Of a stretch of DNA of 64,000 bases, positions 51,131 to 59,599 are shown piece by piece (positions within the stretch are counted from its first letter, which is position 1; every line of letters begins with the position of its first letter). The stretch comes from Rubrobacter xylanophilus. GTDB lineage: Bacteria > Actinomycetota > Rubrobacteria > Rubrobacterales > Rubrobacteraceae. The position numbers and the translations under genes are program-made. Below the pieces are notes generated by a model. The model had not been told where the DNA came from. It saw only the letters and a list, made by a program, of their open reading frames with translations, and searched no databases. The stretch is taken from assembly GCF_007164525.1 (NCBI RefSeq), contig NZ_AP019791.1:2343501-2407500 (forward strand). Reading direction: 5' to 3'.

Positions 51131-52205
51131 GCTCTTGAGAGAGGGGCTTGACGCCCCCATCTGCCTCACCTGGGAGCTCACCTACCACTGCAACCTGCGC
51201 TGCGCCCACTGCCTCTCCGACTCCGGGATGGGGCGCGAGGACGAGCTCACCACCGGGGAGGCCAGGTCCCTCATCGACGAGTGGGCCGAGATGAAGGTCT
51301 TCTACGTAAACGTCGGCGGCGGGGAGCCCATGACCCGCCCGGACTTCTTCGAGCTCATGGACTACTGCCTCCAGAGGGGCATCGGGGTGAAGTTCTCCAC
51401 CAACGGCACCCTCCTCGACGACGCGGCGGCGGACTGGATCTCCTCCCGCCCCTACCTGGACGTGCAGATAAGCCTCGACGGGGCCAACCCCGAGACCAAC
51501 GACCCCGTCCGCGGTACCGGCTCCTTCAAGCGGGCCCGGCGCGCCATGGAGCGGCTCGCCGAGCGCTCCTTCCCCTTCAAGATAAACACCGTCCTCACCC
51601 GCCACAACTTCCCCCAGCTCGACGAGCTCTACGCGCTGGCGAAGGGGTACGGGGCCCGGCTGCGCCTCACGCGCCTCAGACCCTCCGGCCGGGGCGTGCG
51701 GGTGTGGGGGGAGCTGCGCCCCACCCGCGAGCAGAACAGAGAGCTCTACCGCTGGCTGCACGCCCACCCCGACGTGCTCACCGGCGACTCCTTCTTCCAC
51801 CTCTCCGCCTACGGAGAGCCGCTCGCGGGGATGAACATGTGCGGGGCCGGGCGCATCGTGTGCTGCGTGGACCCCGTGGGGGAGGTCTACGCCTGCCCCT
51901 TTGTGCTCGCCCCCGAGTTCTCGGCGGGCAACGTGCGCGACCCCGGCGGCTTCGCCAGGGTGTGGCGCGAATCCCCGCTCTTCAGGCGCCTGCGGGAGTG
52001 GCAGGTGGGCGGTGAGTGCCGGAGCTGCAACGCCTACCACCTGTGCCACGGGGGCTGCATGGCCGTAAAGCACTTCACAGGGCGCCCGCTGGACTCCCCC
52101 GACCCCGACTGCGTCTTCGGCCGGGGAGAGGAGCCTTCCCGGGGGCAGTTCGTGGCCCTGGGGTCCGGAAAGAGGGGCGCGGGGGCGGCGTCGGCGCTAG
52201 AATGA
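51120..52205 (+). CDS. mftC: mycofactocin radical SAM maturase
   Basis: 361 residues. The radical SAM cluster motif is CNLRCAHC (Cys 24, 28, 31). The SPASM region has GMNMCGAGRIVCCVDPVGEVYACPF and then CRSCNAYHLCHGGC. MftC first oxidatively decarboxylates and then cyclises the Val-Tyr end of MftA. GTG at 51120. It is flanked by mftB and the alcohol dehydrogenase gene. Confidence 0.96.
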   Translation: MSYELLREGLDAPICLTWELTYHCNLRCAHCLSDSGMGREDELTTGEARSLIDEWAEMKVFYVNVGGGEPMTRPDFFELMDYCLQRGIGVKFSTNGTLLDDAAADWISSRPYLDVQISLDGANPETNDPVRGTGSFKRARRAMERLAERSFPFKINTVLTRHNFPQLDELYALAKGYGARLRLTRLRPSGRGVRVWGELRPTREQNRELYRWLHAHPDVLTGDSFFHLSAYGEPLAGMNMCGAGRIVCCVDPVGEVYACPFVLAPEFSAGNVRDPGGFARVWRESPLFRRLREWQVGGECRSCNAYHLCHGGCMAVKHFTGRPLDSPDPDCVFGRGEEPSRGQFVALGSGKRGAGAASALE

Positions 52206-52245
52206 TGTTCCCCACAACCGCGGGTGATTCGGGAAAGGAGGAGCG

Positions 52246-53373
52246 GTGAAGAGTCGTGCGGCTTTGCTCTACGGCGAGGGGCAGGAGTTCAGGGTCGAGG
52301 AGATCGAGGTGGACGACCCCAAGCAGAACGAGGTGCTGGTGCACCTCGCGGCCACGGGGCTGTGCCACTCGGACTACCACATGGTGACGGGTGAGTACGG
52401 ACCGCTGCACTTCCCCATGATCGGGGGTCACGAGGGCGCCGGGGTCGTGGAGAAGGTGGGACCCGGCGTCACCCGGGTGAAGCCTGGGGACCACGTCCTG
52501 CTCACCTTCATCCCCGCCTGCGGCCACTGCCGGTTCTGCTCCATGGGCCTCAGCTTCCTGTGCGACCGGGGTGCGGCGATCCTGCAGGGGCCGCAGCTCG
52601 ACGGCACCTTCCGGATGCACACCGCCGACGGGCAGGACGCCGGGCAGTTCTGCTGCATCTCCACCTTCAGCGAGTACACCGTGGTCCCCGAGGCTTCCAT
52701 CGTCCCTATCGCCGATGACCTCGACCTGACCAAGGTCTGCATCGTGGGCTGTTGCGTGCCCACCGGGTTCGGCTCGGCGGTCAACCGGGCCGACGTCCAG
52801 CCGGGCGAGACGGTCGTGATCTTCGGGATCGGCGGGGTCGGCATCAACGCGGTGCAGGGGGCGGCGGTGAAGGGCGCCTCCAAGGTGGTTGCCGTCGACC
52901 CGGTGGACTTCAAGCTGGAGACCGCCGAAGAGCTCGGCGCCACCCACACCATAAACCCCAACGAGCGGGACCCCGTCCAGACCGTCGTCGACCTCACCAA
53001 CGGGGTCGGGGCGGACAAGGCGATCATCACCATAGACAACGTGCTGCCCGAGCACGTCGGGCAGGCCTTCAGGGCCGTCCGCAAGGGCGGCCGGGTGGTG
53101 GTGACCGGGGTGGCCCGCTACGACCACCAGCACATAGACGTCTCGCCCTACGAGCTGACCCTCTTCGCCAAGGAGGTGGTCGGCACCATGTACGGTCACT
53201 CGCCGGTCAACTCCGACCTGCAGCGCTACCTGGAGCTCTACCGCACGGGCCGGCTCAAGGTGGACGAGCTTATCACCCGCACCTACTCCCACGACGAGAT
53301 CAACCAGGGCTACCGCGACATGCTCGACGGGAAGAACATCCGCGGCGTGATCGTCTACGACTGGGCGAGGTGA
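52246..53373 (+). CDS. NDMA-type (mycofactocin-linked) zinc alcohol dehydrogenase, Rxyl_3153 family
   Basis: 375 residues of the medium-chain zinc ADH family. Catalytic zinc ligands are in GLCHSDYH and GGHEGAGVVEKVGPGV, the structural-zinc-like loop is CGHCRFCSMGLSFLCDRG, and the NAD motif is GIGGVGINAVQGA. This subgroup keeps its NAD bound and passes electrons to mycofactocin (N,N-dimethyl-4-nitrosoaniline in vitro). GTG at 52246 follows GGGAAAGGAGGAG, exactly complementary to the loops of the small RNA at 22644. It follows mftC by 40 bases. Confidence 0.92.
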   Translation: MKSRAALLYGEGQEFRVEEIEVDDPKQNEVLVHLAATGLCHSDYHMVTGEYGPLHFPMIGGHEGAGVVEKVGPGVTRVKPGDHVLLTFIPACGHCRFCSMGLSFLCDRGAAILQGPQLDGTFRMHTADGQDAGQFCCISTFSEYTVVPEASIVPIADDLDLTKVCIVGCCVPTGFGSAVNRADVQPGETVVIFGIGGVGINAVQGAAVKGASKVVAVDPVDFKLETAEELGATHTINPNERDPVQTVVDLTNGVGADKAIITIDNVLPEHVGQAFRAVRKGGRVVVTGVARYDHQHIDVSPYELTLFAKEVVGTMYGHSPVNSDLQRYLELYRTGRLKVDELITRTYSHDEINQGYRDMLDGKNIRGVIVYDWAR

Positions 53374-53383
53374 GCCCGCGGCG

Positions 53384-55246
53384 GTGGACCTGATCCGCAT
53401 CCACGACGAGGTCCGGCGCAGCATCGTCGGCCGCGAGGAGGAGCTGCAGCTCCTCCTCGCGGCCCTCGCCGCGGGCCGCGACGTGCTCCTGGAGGGGCCT
53501 CCGGGGACGAGCAAGTCCACCCTCCTGCGCGCCGTGACGCGTGCGAGCGGTTCCAGCCTGCGCTTCGTAGAGGGCAACGCGGACCTGACCCCGGCGAAGC
53601 TGGTCGGTCACCACAGCCCCTCCCGGGTGCTGCAGGAGGACTACGGGCCGGAGAACTTCGTCTACGGCCCTCTCCCCCAGGCGATGCGCGAGGGCGGGAT
53701 CCTGTACATCGAGGAGCTCAACCGGGTACCCGAGGACACCCTGAACGCCCTGCTCACCGCGATGGCCGAGCGCGAGCTCACCATCCCCCGCGTCGGGGTG
53801 GTGCGCGCGGCGGAGGGCTTCCGGGTCGTCGCGGCGATGAACCCCTTCGACAACATCGGCACCGCCCGGCTGGGCGGGGCCGTCACCGACCGCCTGTGCC
53901 GGGTCCGGCTGGACTACCAGCCGGAGGACGAGGAGCGCCGGATAGTGGCCCGCAGGACCGGGAGCGAGGACGCCTTCCTGGTGGGCCTCGCCGTCCGGGT
54001 CGCCCGCCTCACCCGCTCGCACCCCGACGTCCGGATGGGGGCCTCGGTGCGCGCCGCTATAGACTTCGTGCTGGTGGCCGAACAGCTGCTGCGGCTGCGC
54101 GGGCTTGCCGCCCCCGACGCCCCCCGCGACGAGGCGGTCCGGAGGACCCTCGTCTCCGCCGCCCAGACGGCCCTCTCCATCAAGATCGCCGTGCGCGAAG
54201 CCTCCGGGCGCTCCGCCGACGAGGTGGTCGAGGAGGTGGTGCGCGCCGCCCTCGCCGGCCCCCGGGACCCGGAAGAGCCCCCGGAGCCCTCCTCCAACGG
54301 TGCGCCGGAGGGTGTCCCGCGGGCTCCGCGACCCCGTTCCGGCGGGGAGACCCGCCGGACGGTGGGGCAGGGATCGCTCGGCTCGCTGGCCAGGAGCCGG
54401 CCGAATCTCGCCGGGAGGCTCGCCGCGGAGCGTAGCCTCGACGCCGCCGCCCTGGAAGCGGCGGTCCGGGACGAGGGGGGCGAGCCGCTCGAGGTTCTTG
54501 GCGAGCTGGTCGACCTCTACGACCGGGCGGACCTGCGCGAGCTCGCCCGGAGGCTGGCGCGCGAGCTCGTCCTGCGGGCGGCCCGCCGCGACGCCGCCGG
54601 GAGGGGCGGCAGGGGTCGCCTTGCGAGCTCCCCCTACCGGGGGCAGGCCGCGGAGCTGGACCTGGACCGCTCCCTGGAGCGGGCGCTCCTTCCCCCGGCC
54701 CCCCGGGACGAAGAGCTCTTCGTGCTCGACCGGCGCCACCACCGGCGCGCCTACGCGCTGGTGCTCGACGCCTCGGGCTCCATGAAGGGCGGGGCTCTCC
54801 TGCGCGCAGCCCTCGCCGCCTCGGCCTTCGCGGTGCGCGCCGACCCGGACCCCTTCGCCGTCGTCGCCTTCTGGCGGGAGGTGGCCGTGATCAAACACCT
54901 TGAGGAGCGGCTCCCTTTGGAGGTCCTCCTCGACCGGGTGCTCTCGCTGCCCGCCCGGGGCCTGACCGACCTCTGCCTAGGCCTGCGGACCGGGCTAGAG
55001 GAGCTGGAAGGGAGCGGCCTGCGGGAACGCACCGGGCTTCTGTTCAGCGACGGGATGCAGACCACCGGCTCGCCCGCAGAGCCCGTCGCCGCGGCCTTCC
55101 CTCAACTTCACGTGGTGGCCGCCGCCCAGAGTCCGGAGTCGCTCGCCCGGTGCCGGCACCTGGCCGATCTCGGGCGGGGCCGGTACGCCCCGGTAAGGAG
55201 CATCTCGGAGATACCGGCCGCGATCAACAGCTGTCTGGCGGCGTAG
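53384..55246 (+). CDS. MoxR-type AAA ATPase fused to a VWA domain, in the mft locus
   Basis: About 620 residues. The AAA domain (1-290) has Walker A GPPGTSKST (38-46), Walker B ILYIEE (106-111) and sensor AAMNPFDNIG. After a Pro/Arg-rich linker (about 300-330) and a helical region, the VWA domain (about 455-615) has the MIDAS motif DASGS (462-466). MoxR-VWA pairs help assemble metal or cofactor-dependent enzymes, as in methanol dehydrogenase; here they are one chain, as in magnesium-chelatase-like proteins. It starts with GTG ten bases after the ADH and precedes mftD by ten bases, so it is part of the operon. Confidence 0.88.
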   Translation: MDLIRIHDEVRRSIVGREEELQLLLAALAAGRDVLLEGPPGTSKSTLLRAVTRASGSSLRFVEGNADLTPAKLVGHHSPSRVLQEDYGPENFVYGPLPQAMREGGILYIEELNRVPEDTLNALLTAMAERELTIPRVGVVRAAEGFRVVAAMNPFDNIGTARLGGAVTDRLCRVRLDYQPEDEERRIVARRTGSEDAFLVGLAVRVARLTRSHPDVRMGASVRAAIDFVLVAEQLLRLRGLAAPDAPRDEAVRRTLVSAAQTALSIKIAVREASGRSADEVVEEVVRAALAGPRDPEEPPEPSSNGAPEGVPRAPRPRSGGETRRTVGQGSLGSLARSRPNLAGRLAAERSLDAAALEAAVRDEGGEPLEVLGELVDLYDRADLRELARRLARELVLRAARRDAAGRGGRGRLASSPYRGQAAELDLDRSLERALLPPAPRDEELFVLDRRHHRRAYALVLDASGSMKGGALLRAALAASAFAVRADPDPFAVVAFWREVAVIKHLEERLPLEVLLDRVLSLPARGLTDLCLGLRTGLEELEGSGLRERTGLLFSDGMQTTGSPAEPVAAAFPQLHVVAAAQSPESLARCRHLADLGRGRYAPVRSISEIPAAINSCLAA

Positions 55247-55256
55247 GAGGGGAGAG

Positions 55257-56456
55257 ATGGCGAGCAGCGGGGAGTGGTTCGAGTCGGTCGCCGAGGCACA
55301 GCGGAGGGCCCGGCGGCGGCTGCCCAGATCCGTGTACAGGGCGCTTCTCGCGGGCACCGAGAAGGGCCTCACCCTCCGGGACAACCTGGCGGCCTTCGAC
55401 GAGCTGGGACTGGTGCCCCGTCTCGTGGGGTTCCCGGGCGGAGGCTTCGAGCTCTCCACGCGGGTGATGGGCCTGGAGGTCTCGATGCCCGTTCTCATCT
55501 CCCCCACCGGGGTCCAGGCCGTCCACCCCGAGGGGGAGCTCGCGGTGGCCCGGGCCGCCGCCGCCCGGGGGACGGCCATGGGCCTCAGCTCCTTCGCCAG
55601 CAAGCCGGTCGAGGAGGTCGTCTCCGCCAACCCCAGGACCTTCTTCCAGACCTACTGGATCGGAGGCAGGGAGCGGATGCTCGGGATCGTGGAGCGGGCC
55701 CGGGAGGCGGGGGCCGCCGGCATGATCCTCACCCTCGACTGGAGCTTCTCCCACAGCCGGGACTGGGGCAGCCCCTACATCCCGGACAGAATAGACCTCA
55801 AGACGATGCTCCGCTTCGCCCCGGAGGTCGCCCTCAAACCCGGCTGGCTGCTGAGGTACGCGAACGCGCGCTCCCTCCCCGAGCTCACCGTGCCCAACAT
55901 GACGCCTTCTCCCAAGGACCCGGCCCCCACCTTCTTCGGGGCCTACGCCGAGTGGATGCAGTCCCCACCGCCCACCTGGGAGGACGTGGCGTGGCTGCGG
56001 GAGCGGTGGGGCGGGCCTTTCATGCTCAAGGGCGTGATGCGCGTCGACGAGGCCCGCAGGGCCGTGGAGGAGGCGGGGGTGACGGCCATCTCCGTCTCCA
56101 ACCACGGCGGCAACAACCTCGACGGCGTCCCGGCCTCCATCCGGGCGCTGCCGGCCATCGCCGAGGCGGTGGGCGACAGGGTGGAGGTGCTGCTCGACGG
56201 CGGCATCCGGCGTGGCGGCGACGTCGTCAAGGCGCTGGCGCTGGGCGCCCGGGCCGTCATGATCGGGCGGGCCTATCTGTGGGGGCTCGCAGCGGGCGGA
56301 CAGGCCGGGGTCGAGAACGTGCTGGAGATCCTGCGTTCCGGGATGGAGTCCACCCTGCGAGGTCTCGGAAAGAGTTCCATCCACGACCTGGACAGAGACG
56401 ACCTGATCGTGCCGGCGGGCTTCGAGCGCCGGCTCGGCGAGGGGGATGGGGAATAG
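55257..56456 (+). CDS. mftD: pre-mycofactocin synthase
   Basis: 399 residues of the FMN-dependent alpha-hydroxyacid oxidase fold: PVLISPTGVQAVHPEGELAVARAA, then TLDWSFSHSRDWG, LKGVMRVDEARRAVEEAG, ISVSNHGGNNLDG with the catalytic His, and LLDGGIRRGGDVVKAL. MftD converts the MftA-derived intermediate into pre-mycofactocin, forming the alpha-keto amide that gives the cofactor its redox activity. GAGGGGAG precedes the ATG. It overlaps mftE by 11 bases. Confidence 0.95.
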   Translation: MASSGEWFESVAEAQRRARRRLPRSVYRALLAGTEKGLTLRDNLAAFDELGLVPRLVGFPGGGFELSTRVMGLEVSMPVLISPTGVQAVHPEGELAVARAAAARGTAMGLSSFASKPVEEVVSANPRTFFQTYWIGGRERMLGIVERAREAGAAGMILTLDWSFSHSRDWGSPYIPDRIDLKTMLRFAPEVALKPGWLLRYANARSLPELTVPNMTPSPKDPAPTFFGAYAEWMQSPPPTWEDVAWLRERWGGPFMLKGVMRVDEARRAVEEAGVTAISVSNHGGNNLDGVPASIRALPAIAEAVGDRVEVLLDGGIRRGGDVVKALALGARAVMIGRAYLWGLAAGGQAGVENVLEILRSGMESTLRGLGKSSIHDLDRDDLIVPAGFERRLGEGDGE

Positions 56457-57204
56457 GCTCGCCGAGATGAGCTGGCCGGAGGTGGAGCGGGCGGTGGCCG
56501 CCGGGGCCACCACGGTCCTCCTGCCGCTCGGGGCCACCGAACAGCACGGACCCCACCTGCCGCTCGGAACCGACACCGTGAGGGCCGAGGCGCTGGCCGG
56601 GCTGCTGGCCGAGAGGCTTCCGGGCGCGCTCGTGGCGCCGGCGCTTCCTTTCGGCTGCTCCGACGAGCACGCCGGCTTTCCCGGGCTTCTGGGGGTCGGG
56701 AAGGAGACGCTGGCCCGCCTGATCGTGGACCTCGCCCGCAGGATGGCCGGGTGGGGGGTGGAGCGGCTGGTGCTGCTCTCGGCGCACGGGGGCAACGGGG
56801 AGGCGCTCTCCCTGGCCCGCGCGATGCTCCGGAGCGAGCTCCCCGGCCTCGCCGTCTGGGCGCCGGAGGACCTCACCTCCCTCTCCCCGGCCACCGCCGG
56901 GGTGGCCCGCCGCGCGGGGGTGCCCGAAGGCGCGCTCGGGCTGCACGCCGGGGAGGGTGAGACCTCGGAGCTGCTCCACCTGCGCCCGGAGCTCGTGCGC
57001 CGGGAGAGGGCCCGCCCCGGCTACACCGGGGACATGGAATCCGTCGTAAAGATCCTGAAGGCCGGCGGGCTGCGGGCGGCCCACCGGAGCGGGGTGCTCG
57101 GGGATCCGACCCTCGCCTCGGCCGGTCGGGGCGCCTCCTACCTGGAGGCGCGGGCGGAGGAGATTGCCCGGGCCGTGCTCGGCGACCCGGATGGCGGGCG
57201 CTAG
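56446..57204 (+). CDS. mftE: mycofactocin peptidase, creatininase family
   Basis: 252 residues. The creatininase metal site is visible in LPLGATEQHGPHLPLGTDT and GCSDEHAGFPG; the remainder includes VLLSAHGGNGEAL and GLHAGEGETSELL. It releases the modified C-terminal dipeptide from MftA. It starts inside the end of mftD and its stop overlaps mftF by 14 bases. Confidence 0.95.
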   Translation: MGNRLAEMSWPEVERAVAAGATTVLLPLGATEQHGPHLPLGTDTVRAEALAGLLAERLPGALVAPALPFGCSDEHAGFPGLLGVGKETLARLIVDLARRMAGWGVERLVLLSAHGGNGEALSLARAMLRSELPGLAVWAPEDLTSLSPATAGVARRAGVPEGALGLHAGEGETSELLHLRPELVRRERARPGYTGDMESVVKILKAGGLRAAHRSGVLGDPTLASAGRGASYLEARAEEIARAVLGDPDGGR

Positions 57205-59539
57205 CCGCGCGGAGCGCCGGAGGCGCCTGTGGGAGGAGGCGCTGGTGCTTCCTCCCCGGCGCGACCTGCGGGAGAGCCTGGTGGGCGAGCTCGCCGGCTA
57301 CCTGGGGCTCCGTGAAGATGAGGTGGCCGAACGCTGCGAGGGTGCGGCCGCCCGGCTCGCGGCGAGCTGGCGTGCCGCCGCGCCCCGGACGCCCGCGCAG
57401 GTCGCGGCCTTCTACCGGGGGGCCGGGGACTACCTCTACGACCTCACCCGGTGGCACGCGCTGGTGGAGGACGAGAGCGCGCTCGCCGCGGTGGGGGCTC
57501 TGGAGGAGGCCCTCGGGCGCCGGGCCCGCAGGGTCCTGGACTTCGGCAGCGGCATCGGCTCGCTCGGCATCCTCCTCGCCCGCCACGGGCTGGAGGTGAC
57601 CCTCGCGGAGATAAACCCCTCGCTCGACGCCTACGCCCGCTGGCGCCTGGCCCGGCGCAGCCTCACCGCCCGGCATCTGGACCTGGGCCGCGAGCCGCTT
57701 CCCCGGGCTGCCTTCGACCTGATCGCGGCGGTGGACGTGCTCGAGCACCTCCCCGATCCGCGCGCCGCCCTGATCCAGCTCGCCGCGGCGCTCAGGCCCG
57801 GGGGGACCCTCTTCGTCCACCTGCCCCCGGGCGGGGACCCGCTGCACCCGATGCACCTGTGGGACAACCCTGAAACCCTCCTCGAGCCCCTGGAAGAGGC
57901 CGGGCTGTGGCTCGAGCGGGCGGAAGAAGCCTCGCTCGTCCTCCGGCGCGGGCCCGCCCCACGCTACCGGCTGCGGTACGGGCTCTCCCTCCGGCGGGCT
58001 GAGGGGGGGTGGGCCCTGTTCTCGGAGCGCCCCCTCGCCGCCTTCCGTCTCGCCCCGGAGGCCGCCCGGCTCCTCGCGGTTCTCCAGGAGGACGGGCGGA
58101 CGGCGGCCGGCGCGGCCCGGGAGGCCGGACTGCCGCTCGCCCGGGCCACGGCCCTCCTGGAGGGCTTCGCCCGGCGGCGGGTGCTGGCGCGCTCCGGCCG
58201 GACGCCTCCCTCCCGGTGGCCCTCCGTCACCGTCGTCGTCCCGGCCCGGGGCCGGCCCCGCGAGACCCGGGCCTGCGTTGCGTCGCTGCTCGCCCTCGAC
58301 TATCCCCGGGATCTTCTGGAGGTTCTGGTCGTGGACGACGCCTCGGAGCCGCCTCTCGCCCGGGCGCTCGCCGGGCTTCCGGTGCGGGTGCTCCGGCTGG
58401 AGAGGAGGGCAGGGCCGTCCGCCGCACGCAACCTGGGGCTCCGGGAGGCGCGGGGCGAGGTCGTGGCCTTCACGGACAACGACTGCGAGGTTTCGCCCGG
58501 CTGGCTGCGAGCCCTCGTGGCGCCGCTGTGCGAGCCCGGGGTCGAGGTGGTGGGGGGGAGGGTCCTGTCCCCGCGCCCGGAGGGGGCGCTCGGGGCCTTC
58601 GAGGCCGTCCGTTCGCCGCTCGACATGGGGCCCTCCGGCGGGAGGGTCGGTCTGGAGGAGGCGGTGTCCTACCTGCCCTCCTGCAACCTCGCGGCGGACC
58701 GGCGGGCCCTGCTGAAGCTGGGCGGCTTCGACGAGGGTATGGAGCTCGGGGAGGACGTGGATCTCGTGTGGCGGGCGGTGCGGGCCGGGCTGGGGGTGCG
58801 CTACGAGCCCTCCGCCCGGGTCGTGCACCGGCACCGCACCCGCCTCGGGGCCTTCCTGCGGCGCCGGGCGGACTACGGCTCCTCGGAGGCCGACCTGCAG
58901 CTGCGGCACCCGGAGGCCGGCAGGAGGATGATGCTCCCGGTCTCCGGTCTCTTCTGGCTCGCGGCGCTCGGAGCGCTCGCCCGCTCGCGGCGAGCCGCAG
59001 TCCTCCTCGCCGCGCTCTCCCTCCTCCTCGCGGGGATGGAGACCGGGGGCAAGCTGCTGCGGACACGACGAGCCGGCGCGCTGCTCCCACTCCCGGCGGT
59101 CGCTGGTGCGGTGCTGCGCCAGCACGCGGCGGAGCTCTACCACCTCGGCGCGGGCGTCTCCCGCTACTACGGCCTGCCGCTCCTTGCGGCCGCGCTCCTT
59201 TGGCGACCGCTCCGGTTGCCGGCGCTCCTCCTGCTGCTCGTCCCGCCGGCCGTGGATCATCGGCGGCTGCGTCCCGGTCTCTCGCCGGCCGGGTTCGCGC
59301 TGCTCTGGGGGCTCGAGATGGCCGCCTACCAGCTCGGCGTGTGGCGCGGTTGCCTGCGGCATCGCAGCCTGCGGCCCCTCCTGCCGCGCCTCCTCTCGCC
59401 CCCGCTGTTCGATGTGCTCCTGCGGATTCTCCCACGCGAATCCCCGGCGCCTCCCCGCTCGTATAAGCTGTATGGCAGGATGAGAAAGACGAGATTCGGT
59501 CCCCAAGGGGGGGAGCGTCATACGCAGGACGAAGCATGA
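57191..59539 (+). CDS. mftF: MftF glycosyltransferase with N-terminal SAM methyltransferase domain
   Basis: 782 residues, about 300 more than usual MftF. Residues 75-255 are a class I SAM methyltransferase: VLDFGSGIGSLGI (from 115), AEINPS and AAVDVLEHLPDP. From about 258 a PqqD-like region (RLRYGLSLRRAEGGWALFS) precedes the GT-A glycosyltransferase (VTVVVPARGRPRET at about 345, then FTDNDCE with the DxD-like acids). The C-terminal 300 residues include hydrophobic helices. MftF adds the glucose chain to mycofactocin; the added domain could methylate the sugars. ATG at 57191 overlaps mftE. Confidence 0.9.
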   Translation: MAGASRAERRRRLWEEALVLPPRRDLRESLVGELAGYLGLREDEVAERCEGAAARLAASWRAAAPRTPAQVAAFYRGAGDYLYDLTRWHALVEDESALAAVGALEEALGRRARRVLDFGSGIGSLGILLARHGLEVTLAEINPSLDAYARWRLARRSLTARHLDLGREPLPRAAFDLIAAVDVLEHLPDPRAALIQLAAALRPGGTLFVHLPPGGDPLHPMHLWDNPETLLEPLEEAGLWLERAEEASLVLRRGPAPRYRLRYGLSLRRAEGGWALFSERPLAAFRLAPEAARLLAVLQEDGRTAAGAAREAGLPLARATALLEGFARRRVLARSGRTPPSRWPSVTVVVPARGRPRETRACVASLLALDYPRDLLEVLVVDDASEPPLARALAGLPVRVLRLERRAGPSAARNLGLREARGEVVAFTDNDCEVSPGWLRALVAPLCEPGVEVVGGRVLSPRPEGALGAFEAVRSPLDMGPSGGRVGLEEAVSYLPSCNLAADRRALLKLGGFDEGMELGEDVDLVWRAVRAGLGVRYEPSARVVHRHRTRLGAFLRRRADYGSSEADLQLRHPEAGRRMMLPVSGLFWLAALGALARSRRAAVLLAALSLLLAGMETGGKLLRTRRAGALLPLPAVAGAVLRQHAAELYHLGAGVSRYYGLPLLAAALLWRPLRLPALLLLLVPPAVDHRRLRPGLSPAGFALLWGLEMAAYQLGVWRGCLRHRSLRPLLPRLLSPPLFDVLLRILPRESPAPPRSYKLYGRMRKTRFGPQGGERHTQDEA

Positions 59540-59599
59540 TGTAACAACCCGTGCTCCCGGAGGTGCGTCCTGAGGGAGGTTCTGGTCCTCGCGCCGCTG

